Shown here: piece after piece, positions 46,332 to 55,848 of the stretch
Layout of the letters: each line of letters opens with the position of its first letter
How positions within the stretch are numbered: the stretch's first letter is position 1
From: Aliikangiella sp. G2MR2-5
GTDB lineage: Bacteria > Pseudomonadota > Gammaproteobacteria > Enterobacterales > Kangiellaceae
Direction of reading: 5' to 3'
Length of the DNA: 64,000 nucleotides
Assembly: GCF_015687155.1 (NCBI RefSeq)
Contig: NZ_JADPQF010000001.1
Location: 744,001 to 808,000, forward strand
Program-made: the position numbers and the translations under genes
Notes under the pieces: generated by a model
The model's database searches: none
Seen by the model: the letters and a program-made list of their open reading frames with translations, nothing else
Told to the model about the DNA's origin: nothing

Positions 46332-46585
46332 TTGGTCTTCTCCATGAGTGATTATATTCAGCATTTTATTGCGCCTTTTAGTCATACTAGCCCTGACTGC
46401 GTAGTAAACGGTTGATGCTGATCAAGCTAAGAGATCTTCCATGGCTCAAAGAATGTGTTTCTCTAGCTGAGAACAGCTTCACCATTACTCCAGAAATGCT
46501 AGCTATCTCACTGAATAATATGGAAAATAATCAAAATTCAGCTAAACTAGACTAGTAAATACGAGCGCTTGCAGGCAGCATATTA

Positions 46586-48478
46586 ATGACAAAATTAAAA
46601 AGACTCGCAACTTTTCTGCTAATGATAGCAGGTGGAACCTGTTGTCTCACTGGCGTTGCTCTGGCGAAACAACCTAAGCCGGATGTTCGCCTGTTAATTG
46701 ATATTTCTGGAAGTATGAAGAAAAACGACCCCAATAACTTACGGGTACCAGCTCTTCAACTAGTAACTAATTTGATGCCGCAGGGGGCTGAGGCGGGAGT
46801 ATGGGCTTTTGGCCGGTATGTAAATATGATGGTTCCTCTGGCGACTGTCGACAGCTCCTGGCAAAAGAAAGCAACTGCAACCGCCAAAAAGATTAATTCT
46901 GCCGGGCTCTATACCAATATTGGTGGAGTTCTTGAGAAAGCAAGCTATGGTTTCTCTACCCCTAACCCAGACGAGAAGCGTAGTATAATCTTATTGACTG
47001 ATGGAATGGTTGATATTTCAAAAGATTCAAAAGTCAATGCTCTCGAGCGAGAGAAGATTCTAAACAAAATACTTCCTAAATTAGTCGAGGCCAAAGTTGC
47101 CATTCATACTATTGCACTATCTCAAAATGCAGACCACGAGTTACTAAAGGCACTATCAAATCAAACCGATGGCTGGTATCAGGCGGTTGATTCAGCTGAA
47201 GAATTACAACGAGTATTTTTGAAAATTTTTGAGCAGTCGACTGACCGCGACAGTCTTCCTTTGACTGACAATCGCTTCAAAGTTGATGCGAGCGTTGAAG
47301 AGATGACCTTGCTAATATTCAAGCGACAGGCAAAGGATAAAGCCAAGCTCGAAAACCCTGATGGGCAGTCAGTTTCACAAGCTTCGAGTGATGGAACCGT
47401 CCGTTGGTTTTCTACTGACTCCTATGATTTGATCACGATTAAGTCGCCACAAGTTGGAGAATGGAAAATAGATGCAGATGTGGATCCTGATAATCGCGTC
47501 ATGGTCGTAAGTAAGCTGGGATTGCAAGTTGATAAAGTTCCCAACAATTTACTCGCTGGTGAAGCCATCAATTATCAAGTTGCATTACTTGAAGATGGTA
47601 ACCAGATAAAGAAAAAGGACTTTTTAAATCTAGTTGAGGCTAAGTTAATTCAGGACAAAAATGGACAGTCAAACCGATTGGCAATGTTTTTCGATGGAGG
47701 AGAGAACAGCTTTAAGCAAAATTTCTATACTGATGATTTTGAAGGTGTTCTTAATTTAACGTTGGATATAAGAAGTCCAACATTCGAACGGACAAGAAAG
47801 CATGCAATTAATATATACGGCAACCCTTTAACTCATGAGCTTGAACTTTCTGACTCCAATGACATGCCACATAAGATTTATTTTAAAGTCAGGGACGATA
47901 TCGTAAGAGCGGATACATTAAAAGTTAATCTCACAATTACGCATCCAAGTGCTGAAAAGCAATACATAGGACTTGATGACTTTAATGTGCCACTTGAAAT
48001 AAAGGCGGAACCTTCTGGTGGAAATTATAGAATTGCCCTGGATATTAAAGGTAGCTCAATCTTGGGAAGACCATTTTCTGTTTCTCCGGCAGAAATAGTA
48101 TTTGAAGCCTTACCGACGAAAGAGTATTTGGCGCAGCAAGCTAAAGAGCCAGAGCCAGAGCCAGAACCATTACCAGATTTAAAACAAGCGGACGATGGCG
48201 CTGACAAGGAAGAAACGATTGAAGAAGAGCCAAAAAATGAAGTTGTTGACAAGGTGGAAGAGCCCGCAAATCAACCGGTTAAAGAGCCTAAAGAAGAAAG
48301 TATAGACTGGATGTTTTGGGTTTATCTGGGATTGGGGGCAAATCTGATTTTGGCTTTATTAGGATTTTTAGGTTGGAAACTGATTAAGAAGAAAAGCCAT
48401 CAGAGTAGTGCGCTAATGGCAGACCAGTTGGGGATTGATGAAGATGATGAAGATGATGATTCTGAAGATAAAAACTAG
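46586..48478 (+). CDS. von Willebrand factor A domain membrane protein
   Basis: Predicted 630 residues. A signal peptide (GVALAKQ) precedes a vWA domain with an intact MIDAS motif, LLIDISGSMKKND (DxSxS), and TDG (LLTDGMVD). A beta-rich middle region follows. A Pro/Glu-rich segment (PEPEPEPLPD) leads to a C-terminal membrane helix (MFWVYLGLGANLILALLGFLGW, read as one helix near residue 585) and an acidic cytoplasmic tail. It resembles conserved vWA proteins of marine Gammaproteobacteria of unknown function. It is paired with the acidic membrane protein 30 bp downstream; protein-complex assembly in the periplasm is inferred. Confidence 0.82.
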   Translation: MTKLKRLATFLLMIAGGTCCLTGVALAKQPKPDVRLLIDISGSMKKNDPNNLRVPALQLVTNLMPQGAEAGVWAFGRYVNMMVPLATVDSSWQKKATATAKKINSAGLYTNIGGVLEKASYGFSTPNPDEKRSIILLTDGMVDISKDSKVNALEREKILNKILPKLVEAKVAIHTIALSQNADHELLKALSNQTDGWYQAVDSAEELQRVFLKIFEQSTDRDSLPLTDNRFKVDASVEEMTLLIFKRQAKDKAKLENPDGQSVSQASSDGTVRWFSTDSYDLITIKSPQVGEWKIDADVDPDNRVMVVSKLGLQVDKVPNNLLAGEAINYQVALLEDGNQIKKKDFLNLVEAKLIQDKNGQSNRLAMFFDGGENSFKQNFYTDDFEGVLNLTLDIRSPTFERTRKHAINIYGNPLTHELELSDSNDMPHKIYFKVRDDIVRADTLKVNLTITHPSAEKQYIGLDDFNVPLEIKAEPSGGNYRIALDIKGSSILGRPFSVSPAEIVFEALPTKEYLAQQAKEPEPEPEPLPDLKQADDGADKEETIEEEPKNEVVDKVEEPANQPVKEPKEESIDWMFWVYLGLGANLILALLGFLGWKLIKKKSHQSSALMADQLGIDEDDEDDDSEDKN

Positions 48479-48508
48479 AATGAATATGCAGTGGAGCGGT
48501 GAATAGAT

Positions 48509-49570
48509 ATGAGTGACCAAGTTTTTTCATGGCTAATCGTTCTGGAAGCAGTACTTCCGTTTCTAACTTTGAGTATTGTCCTCATCATAATTATGGTCAG
48601 GGCAAGAAAAAAGAATAAAGAAGCGGTAAGAAGTCTTATTTTACGCGTAAAAAATGGTGAAGAGTCACAGAAAGCTATGCTGCTAAGTTTTCTGACTCAG
48701 AAGCTCGGAATTGAAGAAACCGCGGCCAAAAAGCAAAGTAAAAAGATGATCAACGAACGTAAGTTTCTGGTTAGAAACTTGATTAGTGTTTTGCTTGATA
48801 AAAATATGGAGGCGGTTGTTGGTCTTGAAGATGATTTAAACCGCATTGCCAAGATGTATCATGATCTCGAAGTTCAGGTTCCGAGTAGTGATACAGCTGA
48901 AGTAGAAATTCACGAGGAAGAAATTGATATCGATGAGCTTAAGAGTGAGATTAAGAGCCTGAAGCACGAAGTTCATGTGACCTTGACGACACTAAATAAT
49001 ATTTTTGCTGAGTTTAGTTCTATGTTTGGTGAGGAAGTTCCTGAAACCGAAATGTCTGTAGACCAAATAATAACTGCAATGGAGTCTTTCTCAGGAAAAT
49101 CTGCTAGTGAAGATTTTAGTGCTGATCCTGAGGAAGAGGATGAGCTAGATGGTTTTGATGCATTTGCGGAGAGTGCGGCTGATATTTTGGAGGAAACAGA
49201 AGAAGCTGTAGAAGATGACCTGGTCATGGAAGAGATAGATGTCGACTCTTTCGAGGAAGATGAGGCTGAAGTTGAAGATGAGCCTGTAGAAGACTTTGAG
49301 GAAGATTCCGAGATGGAAGCGGATTCTGAGAGCAAATCTGAAGCGGGGGAAAGCGAACTAGATGAAACTGAAACAGCCTCGAGCACTGATACAAAAGACG
49401 ATGATGAGCTCGATTTTTCTATTGATAGTGAGCTAGATGATATTGATAGTGCTTTAGATGAGCTGGAATTAGGAATTTCTGAAGATATTGAAGATGATGA
49501 GGAAGATGAAGAGCCTTCCTGGGACGACGCCTTCGCTGAAAGTGGAGACGAAAAACCGCATGATATTTAA
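48509..49570 (+). CDS. Acidic single-pass membrane protein, unknown function
   Basis: Predicted 353 residues, family not recognised. One N-terminal helix (residues 7-31) precedes a basic/charged helical part (about 35-130) likely to form coiled coil, then a heptad-like segment near residues 145-175. The second half is extremely rich in Asp/Glu/Ser and probably disordered. It follows the vWA protein by 30 bp, so they are probably co-transcribed; both end in acidic cytoplasmic stretches. Acidic composition here is also seen in the FimV tail but there is no FimV C-terminal motif. Confidence 0.72.
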   Translation: MSDQVFSWLIVLEAVLPFLTLSIVLIIIMVRARKKNKEAVRSLILRVKNGEESQKAMLLSFLTQKLGIEETAAKKQSKKMINERKFLVRNLISVLLDKNMEAVVGLEDDLNRIAKMYHDLEVQVPSSDTAEVEIHEEEIDIDELKSEIKSLKHEVHVTLTTLNNIFAEFSSMFGEEVPETEMSVDQIITAMESFSGKSASEDFSADPEEEDELDGFDAFAESAADILEETEEAVEDDLVMEEIDVDSFEEDEAEVEDEPVEDFEEDSEMEADSESKSEAGESELDETETASSTDTKDDDELDFSIDSELDDIDSALDELELGISEDIEDDEEDEEPSWDDAFAESGDEKPHDI

Positions 49571-49639
49571 ACAAAAAGAATAAAAAATAAACAAAAAATA
49601 GGAAATTTTAAAAAAAATGAAATTTTTTTAAATTTTTCG
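49571..49639 (+). promoter_or_regulatory. A/T-rich UP-element-like tract before tRNA-Asp
   Basis: Nearly pure A/T, with A-tracts and T-tracts phased immediately upstream of the tRNA -35, in the pattern expected for binding the RNA polymerase alpha subunits. It may also act as the end of the preceding transcript. Confidence 0.5.
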
Positions 49640-49668
49640 TTGACACTTAGGGGGGCTGCTCGTATTAT
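49640..49668 (+). promoter_or_regulatory. Sigma-70 promoter of tRNA-Asp
   Basis: Perfect TTGACA, 17-base spacer, TATTAT, then a GC-rich discriminator (GGCGCCCGC), typical of stringently controlled stable-RNA promoters. Confidence 0.85.
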
Positions 49669-49686
49669 GGCGCCCGCTGACACGCA

Positions 49687-49730
49687 GTAGCCAAGAAACA
49701 AATCTGAACAGGTTTCTTATCAAGGGCTAC
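49687..49730 (+). promoter_or_regulatory. Stem-loop in the tRNA-Asp precursor leader
   Basis: GTAGCC-AAGAAAC pairs with GTTTCTT ... GGCTAC: 6 and 7 bp stacked with one 6-base bulge and a 12-base loop. It lies just before the mature 5' end, where RNase P and other processing enzymes act. Confidence 0.5.
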
Positions 49731-49738
49731 ACCGGTGC

Positions 49739-49815
49739 GGAGTGGTAGTTCAGCTGGTTAGAATACCGGCCTGTCACGCCGGGGGTCGCGGGTTCGAGTC
49801 CCGTCCACTCCGCCA
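49739..49815 (+). tRNA. tRNA-Asp (anticodon GTC)
   Basis: A 77-base tRNA with encoded CCA. The acceptor stem GGAGTGG pairs with CCACTCC, then G discriminator and CCA; the anticodon loop is CTGTCAC, giving GUC; GGTTCGAGTCC forms the T-arm. It closely matches bacterial tRNA-Asp. It stands alone, with no second tRNA following. Confidence 0.98.
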
Positions 49816-50043
49816 TTTTTTCTTCTAGTGTCAGAGTCTTAGTTGTGTCATGTTTTAATATTCAAAGCTTCAGTTTCTATCTTATCGCAAGAGTTAAAGT
49901 TCACTATATTTCTACTCGACCAAGCCTAATTCTGGTTGATTTCCATGATTGTATTCCTGTTGACTAGCTAATTCTCCCTTTATCAATTATGATATTGATA
50001 TTCAATAAGAATTTGACTAAATGTTCGGCAAAGAGGGACAAAA
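49816..50043 (+). other. Spacer between tRNA-Asp and the hydrolase gene
   Basis: About 230 bases in which I see no second tRNA, no small gene and no clear T-run terminator directly after the tRNA. Confidence 0.5.
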
Positions 50044-50874
50044 ATGAAAAGGCTCGCAATAGCAGTTGTTCATGGCTTAGGTAGCGAAGATGAGTTTTAT
50101 TCAGTAGAGTTAAAGCATCGTATAACAGAAGAATATGTAAAGGCGGCTGAAGGCCGTTTGGAAGATGAGTTGCTGTTCCATGAGATTTACTGGGGTGACC
50201 TGGTTAAAGAAGAGTTAACCAGTTTCCGCGATAGAGTAAATTATAAAGGTGATCTTGCGTATCAAAATTTGCGTTCAATAATGACTGACGCTCAGGCATT
50301 GGCGCTGCTTTATCGTCCAGGCACTGAAATATACGAGCAAATAAACAATCGAATTCGAGACGGATTACGCAAGTTTGCTTCGCATAGACGTGTTGACCAG
50401 AATGAGACTCCACTGGTTATACTGGCACACTCTTACGGTGGAGTGATGATGACTCACTATATCCGAGAAATGCAAAAATCTGAGTCTGAAATATCAAATT
50501 TTGAATCTATGAAGACACTGGCTGGATATATCACTTTTGGTAACCCATTGGGCCTCTACGCGCTTGAGTCTGCAGATTCAATTCTGGGTAAGCCATGTAA
50601 TATTGTCGGTGAAGCACTAGACGATGATATGAAGAAGCGTGCTCGTTGGTACAACTTCTATGATAAGGATGATATCGTTGCCTACCCACTTAAGGGGCTA
50701 TCTGAAGAGTACAATGAGTATGTACATGGAGACTTTGAGATTAATGTTGGAAGTGCCGCAACTTCCTGGAATCCTGCTTGCCATACCGGTTATTGGGAAG
50801 ACAAGGATTTTTATCGCCCGGTAGCTGACTTCATTGGTGAGTTAAAAGCGCCTCATGCTTTTTGGCAGAGCTAG
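50044..50874 (+). CDS. Alpha/beta-fold serine hydrolase of unknown substrate
   Basis: Predicted 276 residues. LAIAVVHGLGSEDEF begins the fold, VILAHSYGGVMMTHYI contains the nucleophile Ser130, and DKDDIVAYPL and ACHTGYWEDKDFY are good candidates for the acid and histidine. It has no signal peptide. Similar proteins are annotated as lipase-like or as hypothetical. Monocistronic: the tRNA lies upstream and a strong terminator downstream. Confidence 0.72.
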   Translation: MKRLAIAVVHGLGSEDEFYSVELKHRITEEYVKAAEGRLEDELLFHEIYWGDLVKEELTSFRDRVNYKGDLAYQNLRSIMTDAQALALLYRPGTEIYEQINNRIRDGLRKFASHRRVDQNETPLVILAHSYGGVMMTHYIREMQKSESEISNFESMKTLAGYITFGNPLGLYALESADSILGKPCNIVGEALDDDMKKRARWYNFYDKDDIVAYPLKGLSEEYNEYVHGDFEINVGSAATSWNPACHTGYWEDKDFYRPVADFIGELKAPHAFWQS

Positions 50875-50892
50875 GTAAAGCGGAAAGCTTAT

Positions 50893-50918
50893 AAAAGCCC
50901 GCTTAAGCGGGCTTTTTT
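50893..50918 (+). terminator. Intrinsic terminator
   Basis: AAAAGCCCGC, TTAA loop, GCGGGCTTTT, then more T: a 10-bp stem 18 bases after the hydrolase stop. Confidence 0.93.
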
Positions 50919-51069
50919 GTGAGCAGAATATTAGATATTCAAATAGAACTGACTATCCTGGATAAACCAGGTCGTATTAACGTCTAATCAATTGCCAGAC
51001 GCTTCATGCTCAAATTTTGCACCTGCAAAGAGATTGAAGTTTATGGCCTGAAATTTTTAATCCGTGTTA

Positions 51070-54000
51070 ATGATGGACTTATCGCAAATTCAATGTCGGG
51101 ATATCCCAAAGGTTAAAAAGCTGGCAAGTGCTATCCAGGCTCGAAAGAAAAAAGGACTGGCAGCAGACCAGCTTGATGAAAAGCTAAAGCAACTGCTGGA
51201 AAAGTCGAAAGCCAGGACTGATGCAAACCGTATTGGGCCAGAAAAGCTCAATATTCCCTCAGATCTTCCTATCGCGCACAAAGCTGCTGAGATTGTCCAG
51301 CTTCTGCAGACCAACCAGGTTGTGGTAGTCGCCGGTGAAACTGGGTGTGGTAAAACGACACAACTACCAAAAATTTGTGTCCGAGCTGGGTTTGGGCGGA
51401 GGGGACTGATCGCTCATACTCAGCCGCGTCGAGTAGCTGCTACTAGCGTCGCTCGGCGTATTGCGGAAGAAATGTCGACCCCGTTAGGGGAAGCAGTTGG
51501 ATATTCTATTCGATTTAACAGCAAAGTTAGCAACAATACCCGAATCAAACTGATGACCGACGGCGTTTTATTATCTGAAATTGAGCAAGACCCGCTACTG
51601 CTGAACTATGAAGTAATTATTATTGATGAAGCCCATGAAAGAAGTCTAAATATTGATTTTTTGCTCGGCTTCCTACGAAAAATCCTTAAAAAGAGAAAAG
51701 AGCTTAGAATTATTATTACCTCAGCGACTATAGATCCTGAGAAGTTTGCTATTGGCTTCGGCGGTGCACCTATCGTGGAAGTTGAGGGGCGTAGCTATCC
51801 GGTAGAGGTAAGGTATCGTCCTTTTGATGAGTTGGAGGAGAGTGGGAACGATGATCCCTTGTTATTAGGGATTGCCAATGCTGTTGATGAGTGTTTTGCT
51901 GAGTCTAGCGGCAATATTCTCATTTTTGCTGATGGTGAAGGGCAAATTAAGTCGATCATCAATCATTTAAAAAAGCTTAATCTCTCAGGGACCGAATTAC
52001 TGCCCTTGTACGCTCGCTTGTCGATTAATGAGCAGCAAAGAATTTTCAAAGATTCAGGTAAGCGAAAGATTATTGTTTCAACAAACGTCGCCGAAACTTC
52101 TTTAACTGTTCCCGGAATCATTTTTGTCATCGATATTGGTACAGCTCGAATTAGTCGATTTAGTCAGCGAAGTAAAATTCTTCAATTACCGGTTGAAAAA
52201 GTCTCCAGAGCCAGTGCTGACCAGCGAAAGGGAAGGTGCGGCAGAATTGCGCCCGGGATTTGTATCAGGCTGTATTCAGAGGAAGATTTTCAGTCAAGAG
52301 AAGAGTTTACTCCACCGGAAATCAGAAGAACAAACCTAGCCTCAGTTGTCCTCAGGTTGAAGGCTTTAGGTGTCGCACAAGTTGAAAATTTTCCTTTTAT
52401 TGAAAGCCCTTCCGAAAGAGCTTGGCGAGTTGCTTTTAATAGTCTTTTTGAGTTAGGAGCGATAGATAAAGAAGAAAATATTACCAAGATTGGACGCGTG
52501 ATGGCCAAACTTCCGGTAGATCCCCAATTGGCGAGAATATTGGCGGACCCGGGGTTAGCTGCTGTTAATGAAATGCTAATTATCTGTTCACTAATGAGTG
52601 TAAAAGAAGTTCGCATGCGTCCGCATGATAAGCAGCAAAAGGCGGATCAACTGCATAGTAAATACAATCAGAAGAACTCGGATATACTAACTGCTATTAA
52701 CTTGTGGAATACTCTGGAAGAAGAAAAAAGCAAGCTTTCTTCAAACCAGTTTAAGGTCTGGTGTAACAATAATTTAATCAACTTCCTGGGATGGTTAGAA
52801 TGGAGACGAGTCTACTTCCAGTTAAAAGAGGCGGTGGAACAAATTGGAGTGAAAGTAAGCCAGGGAGAATCACATGAAGATGAAGTTCACAAAGCATTGG
52901 TACCAGGTTTTATTAGTCATATCTTTATAAAAACACAAGAAATTTATTATCAAGGTCCACGTGGTCTGAAAGTTTGGGTTCATCCCTCTTCTTTAGCTTT
53001 TAAAAAGTCTTTACAAATTCTTTTATCCGCGGAAATGATTGAAACGGAGAAGCTTTATGCTCGAATGAACTGCCCGATCAAAGCGGAGTGGATTGAGCAG
53101 TATGCGACTCATCTAATGAAAAGTAACTATATGGATATTCACTGGCGAAAATCAGCCGGACAAGTTAGTGCTTTTCTCAATCAGTCATTACTGGGAATAC
53201 CAGTTGTAAATAGACGGCTGGTGGATTATTCAAGCGTTGATCCGGAAAAGGCCAGAGAAATATTTTTGCATGATGGTTTGGCGAGTGGAGAAGTTAAAGC
53301 CGACTTTCCATTTCTTAAAGCTAATCTTGATAAGTTGAAAACTCTTGAAGCGGAAGAGCATAAGCTCAGGCAGGAAAATATCCGAATTGATCAAAAGAGT
53401 TTAGCTTCTTTATATAGCGAAAAGCTTCCTGAGCATATCGTTAGTATTACTGGACTGAGAAAATGGTTAAGAAAAGACTTCAAGAAAAGAAACAGAGACC
53501 TATCATTTAGCATTGAAGCATTAAGACAAAATCTTGGTGGCAATGAAGAAGACTTTCCAAGTGTTATAGAAGTCAGGGGAGTTGAGTTAAATGTTAAATA
53601 TACTTTTGCTCCAGGTAGTCAAGAAGATGGTGTATCTGTTTTGATACCACCGGTAATGGTTAATCAGTTTAATGAAAAAGATTTTGATTGGCTGGTTCCC
53701 GGTTACCTGGAAGAAAAGGTCACTGCTTCAATAAAGTCTCTGCCCAAGGTATTGAGGAAGCGTCTCATTCCAATTAAGGAGACCGCACAAAAATGTGTAA
53801 AAGAGCTTTACGATTTTGATAAAAATAGCGTCGGTTTTTTTGAAGCTCTGTCACAGGTACTTCAACGAATCCTTGGAGAGCCTGTATCAACTGAGCTGTT
53901 TGATTCTGATAGTTTACCGCAACACTTGAAGATGAAATACTTACCCTTAGCTAGTGGTAAAGCAAATGTTTGGCAATCCCTTGAGAAATTGAAAGCGACT

Positions 54001-54900
54001 CAGGTCAGTAAAAAAGGGACTAGCTTGAATACAATTTCTGATTTGAGGACGACTAGCTGGAATTTTAAACACTTTGAAATTGAGAAAGTTGAGAAAATCA
54101 AAGGCGTCGAAAGCCGAATTTTTCAGGCATTGGTTGATAGAGGAACTGCCGTTGTTACTGAGACTTTCGCCACCAAATGTGCAGCACTAAGAGCTCACAA
54201 ACTCGGTGTTGCTCGTTTACTGATTCTTGAAAATCATACACTGGTAAACAAGCTATTTAATTCGTGGCCGGATAAAGTGGAGTTAGAAAGACTCTGTATC
54301 CGTTTTGACGGATTTAGGGCACTGTTTGATATTTTATGTCTATCTTGCGCTCGTCAGCTAGTAGGAGAGACGGTGATTGATCAACAAAAGGTGTTTTCGC
54401 AGGCTAGTGAGCACTTTGCACAGACAATATCGGGAATGATGTCTGAGTTGCTCAATGAAATTTTACCTTTAATAAGGTTGAGGGAAAAAGTCTACTCCCA
54501 GATTTCCGCATTGAATGAGAAGATCTTTAGTCAATCAATTAAGGATATGAGAGAGCAGTTGAGGAGGCTCTGGAGCAAAGAACTACTGTTATCGGTTGAG
54601 AAGCTTAAAATTGACGATTACCAGCGTTATCACAGGGGAATAATGGCTCGAATCAAACGTATTAATGAAAACTACCCAAAAGAAAAGGCAGCGTTGGATA
54701 TATGGCAGGAATGGTGGAACTGGTGGCTCTCAGTTGAAAAATTGGATAGTGAAAATCGCTACTATTATGATGCAGTCAGACTCTTTTGGATGCTTGAAGA
54801 GTACAGAATAAGTTTGTTTTCACATGGAATTAAAACAAAAGGCGGTATTTCAGCCAAAAAACTACAAAATGCGTTTGAAGAATTTGAGTCATTTTTATAG
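51070..54900 (+). CDS. hrpA: ATP-dependent RNA helicase HrpA
   Basis: Predicted 1276 residues, near E. coli HrpA (about 1300). Motif I is VAGETGCGKTTQLPKI, motif II DEAH (IIIDEAHERSLNID), motif III SAT and motif VI QRKGRCGR. Helicase-associated and OB-fold domains follow, then the long C-terminal DUF3418 region found only in HrpA. In E. coli HrpA rescues stalled ribosomes by acting on mRNA. The frame opens at GTG 51064; I start at ATG 51070, though ATG 51073 is equally possible. A terminator follows. Confidence 0.95.
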   Translation: MMDLSQIQCRDIPKVKKLASAIQARKKKGLAADQLDEKLKQLLEKSKARTDANRIGPEKLNIPSDLPIAHKAAEIVQLLQTNQVVVVAGETGCGKTTQLPKICVRAGFGRRGLIAHTQPRRVAATSVARRIAEEMSTPLGEAVGYSIRFNSKVSNNTRIKLMTDGVLLSEIEQDPLLLNYEVIIIDEAHERSLNIDFLLGFLRKILKKRKELRIIITSATIDPEKFAIGFGGAPIVEVEGRSYPVEVRYRPFDELEESGNDDPLLLGIANAVDECFAESSGNILIFADGEGQIKSIINHLKKLNLSGTELLPLYARLSINEQQRIFKDSGKRKIIVSTNVAETSLTVPGIIFVIDIGTARISRFSQRSKILQLPVEKVSRASADQRKGRCGRIAPGICIRLYSEEDFQSREEFTPPEIRRTNLASVVLRLKALGVAQVENFPFIESPSERAWRVAFNSLFELGAIDKEENITKIGRVMAKLPVDPQLARILADPGLAAVNEMLIICSLMSVKEVRMRPHDKQQKADQLHSKYNQKNSDILTAINLWNTLEEEKSKLSSNQFKVWCNNNLINFLGWLEWRRVYFQLKEAVEQIGVKVSQGESHEDEVHKALVPGFISHIFIKTQEIYYQGPRGLKVWVHPSSLAFKKSLQILLSAEMIETEKLYARMNCPIKAEWIEQYATHLMKSNYMDIHWRKSAGQVSAFLNQSLLGIPVVNRRLVDYSSVDPEKAREIFLHDGLASGEVKADFPFLKANLDKLKTLEAEEHKLRQENIRIDQKSLASLYSEKLPEHIVSITGLRKWLRKDFKKRNRDLSFSIEALRQNLGGNEEDFPSVIEVRGVELNVKYTFAPGSQEDGVSVLIPPVMVNQFNEKDFDWLVPGYLEEKVTASIKSLPKVLRKRLIPIKETAQKCVKELYDFDKNSVGFFEALSQVLQRILGEPVSTELFDSDSLPQHLKMKYLPLASGKANVWQSLEKLKATQVSKKGTSLNTISDLRTTSWNFKHFEIEKVEKIKGVESRIFQALVDRGTAVVTETFATKCAALRAHKLGVARLLILENHTLVNKLFNSWPDKVELERLCIRFDGFRALFDILCLSCARQLVGETVIDQQKVFSQASEHFAQTISGMMSELLNEILPLIRLREKVYSQISALNEKIFSQSIKDMREQLRRLWSKELLLSVEKLKIDDYQRYHRGIMARIKRINENYPKEKAALDIWQEWWNWWLSVEKLDSENRYYYDAVRLFWMLEEYRISLFSHGIKTKGGISAKKLQNAFEEFESFL

Positions 54901-54916
54901 CTGGTCTAATCTCTTT

Positions 54917-54938
54917 AAGAGTTTCATTGAAACTTTTT
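54917..54938 (+). terminator. Intrinsic terminator of hrpA
   Basis: AGTTTC, ATT loop, GAAACT with flanking A/T pairs (nine pairs in all) and TTTTT; 17 bases after the stop. Confidence 0.8.
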
Positions 54939-55220
54939 ATTTATCAAATAGATAGACTCTTTTTTGAAGAGGGATTAATTCGCGAGTCAAATACTTCATG
55001 TGTACTGTTTCACAGTATCAGAATGAAGCGGATGAAAAATGAACATTTTCTGGTAGTATTGTAGTTGTAAAGTTTATGTTTTACATAAAACTCTACTGAT
55101 TGACCTAAAATAGTTTGTTTTATCAAGTTTTGACAAAATACTCATAAATAAGACAAAAGAGGGGAAGGTCAAAGAATTAAAGGACTTCTTACTGTTGTAT
55201 TGGTGAAAGAGGTAACCTTA
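54939..55220 (+). other. Leader region of the secreted unknown gene
   Basis: Roughly 280 bases without a gene. It holds a TACTGT-TTC-ACAGTA repeat at 55003-55017; the 3-base spacing is wrong for an SOS box. I cannot name a promoter with confidence. Confidence 0.4.
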
Positions 55221-55691
55221 ATGAAGTATATTCAATTAGCATCTTGTAAAAGCGTTCTGTTGACTTTCTGTCTTGCCTTGGCGCTTAACTGTCTGAATTG
55301 CTATTCAAAGGAAACTGAGTTCTCGGTTAACTTTCGTGATGCAAAAGTAACGACTATGACAAGTTTTGGCGGTATTGAATTAAGCCTTTCTTCTCAGCCA
55401 AGTTATAGTAATAAGTCTGACACAATCCGTCCTGAAATTTCTTTGTTCACAAGCAGAGCCCCATCCAAAGCGTTAGACTTTACTCGAACCAAATTGTTTG
55501 AAAGAAGTACTCCTCAAAAGAGCAATCGATATAAAAATACTATTCCTGCCATTTACCGCATTACCCTGAAAGGCTACTCAATAATGGAGTATTCCAACTA
55601 TCAGACAAGTACCTGGTCGCTTGATAAAGTTGGTCTTAGAGAGTTGAGAAAACCTCAGATTATGTTTTCAATAGAAAAACGTATCAACTAG
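55221..55691 (+). CDS. Secreted protein of unknown function
   Basis: Predicted 156 residues, family not recognised. A signal peptide (LLTFCLALALNCLNCYSKE) is likely; the Cys-Tyr-Ser end gives no good lipobox. The mature part is Ser/Thr-rich and rather basic, with no catalytic motif. The frame is open to TTG 55200, but ATG at 55221 has AGAGGT eight bases upstream and puts the charged start directly before the hydrophobic stretch. Transcribed alone between hrpA and lexA. Confidence 0.6.
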   Translation: MKYIQLASCKSVLLTFCLALALNCLNCYSKETEFSVNFRDAKVTTMTSFGGIELSLSSQPSYSNKSDTIRPEISLFTSRAPSKALDFTRTKLFERSTPQKSNRYKNTIPAIYRITLKGYSIMEYSNYQTSTWSLDKVGLRELRKPQIMFSIEKRIN

Positions 55692-55774
55692 CAATCCTGA
55701 TAGAAAATCCACCGCTCAGGTAATTCCTGGGACAATTTATCTCTTTATTGGTTTAGCCATATTTTGAGCTTTAC

Positions 55775-55792
55775 CTGCTCAAAATCGAGCAG
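55775..55792. repeat. Inverted repeat CTGCTC-N6-GAGCAG
   Basis: Perfect 6-base arms about 270 bases before lexA. CTG and CAG are 12 bases apart rather than the 10 of a LexA box, so this is not a standard SOS site. Possible operator or hairpin. Confidence 0.4.
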
Positions 55793-55805
55793 TAATACTA
55801 ATTAC

Positions 55806-55848
55806 TTGCGTAGTATATAAAATTAGATTACTATTTATTCAAATAGTA
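55806..55848 (+). promoter_or_regulatory. Putative lexA promoter with a variant LexA-type operator
   Basis: TTGCGT (55806-55811), 17-base spacer, TACTAT (55829-55834). The -10 overlaps a 20-base palindrome, TACTATTT-ATTC-AAATAGTA (55829-55848), which reads CTAT-N8-ATAG: the spacing of the classical CTGT-N8-ACAG box with one symmetrical change per half-site. Both promoter elements match consensus only in part. Confidence 0.4.

Noticed and set aside
48973-49386. Antisense Ser-rich frame opposite the acidic membrane protein
   Set aside because: Same codon artefact as at fimV.
55003-55017. TACTGT-TTC-ACAGTA as a LexA box
   Set aside because: Arms resemble half-sites but the spacing is 3 bases instead of 8.
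55775-55792. CTGCTC-N6-GAGCAG as a LexA box
   Set aside because: CTG and CAG are two bases too far apart; kept only as an unexplained inverted repeat.
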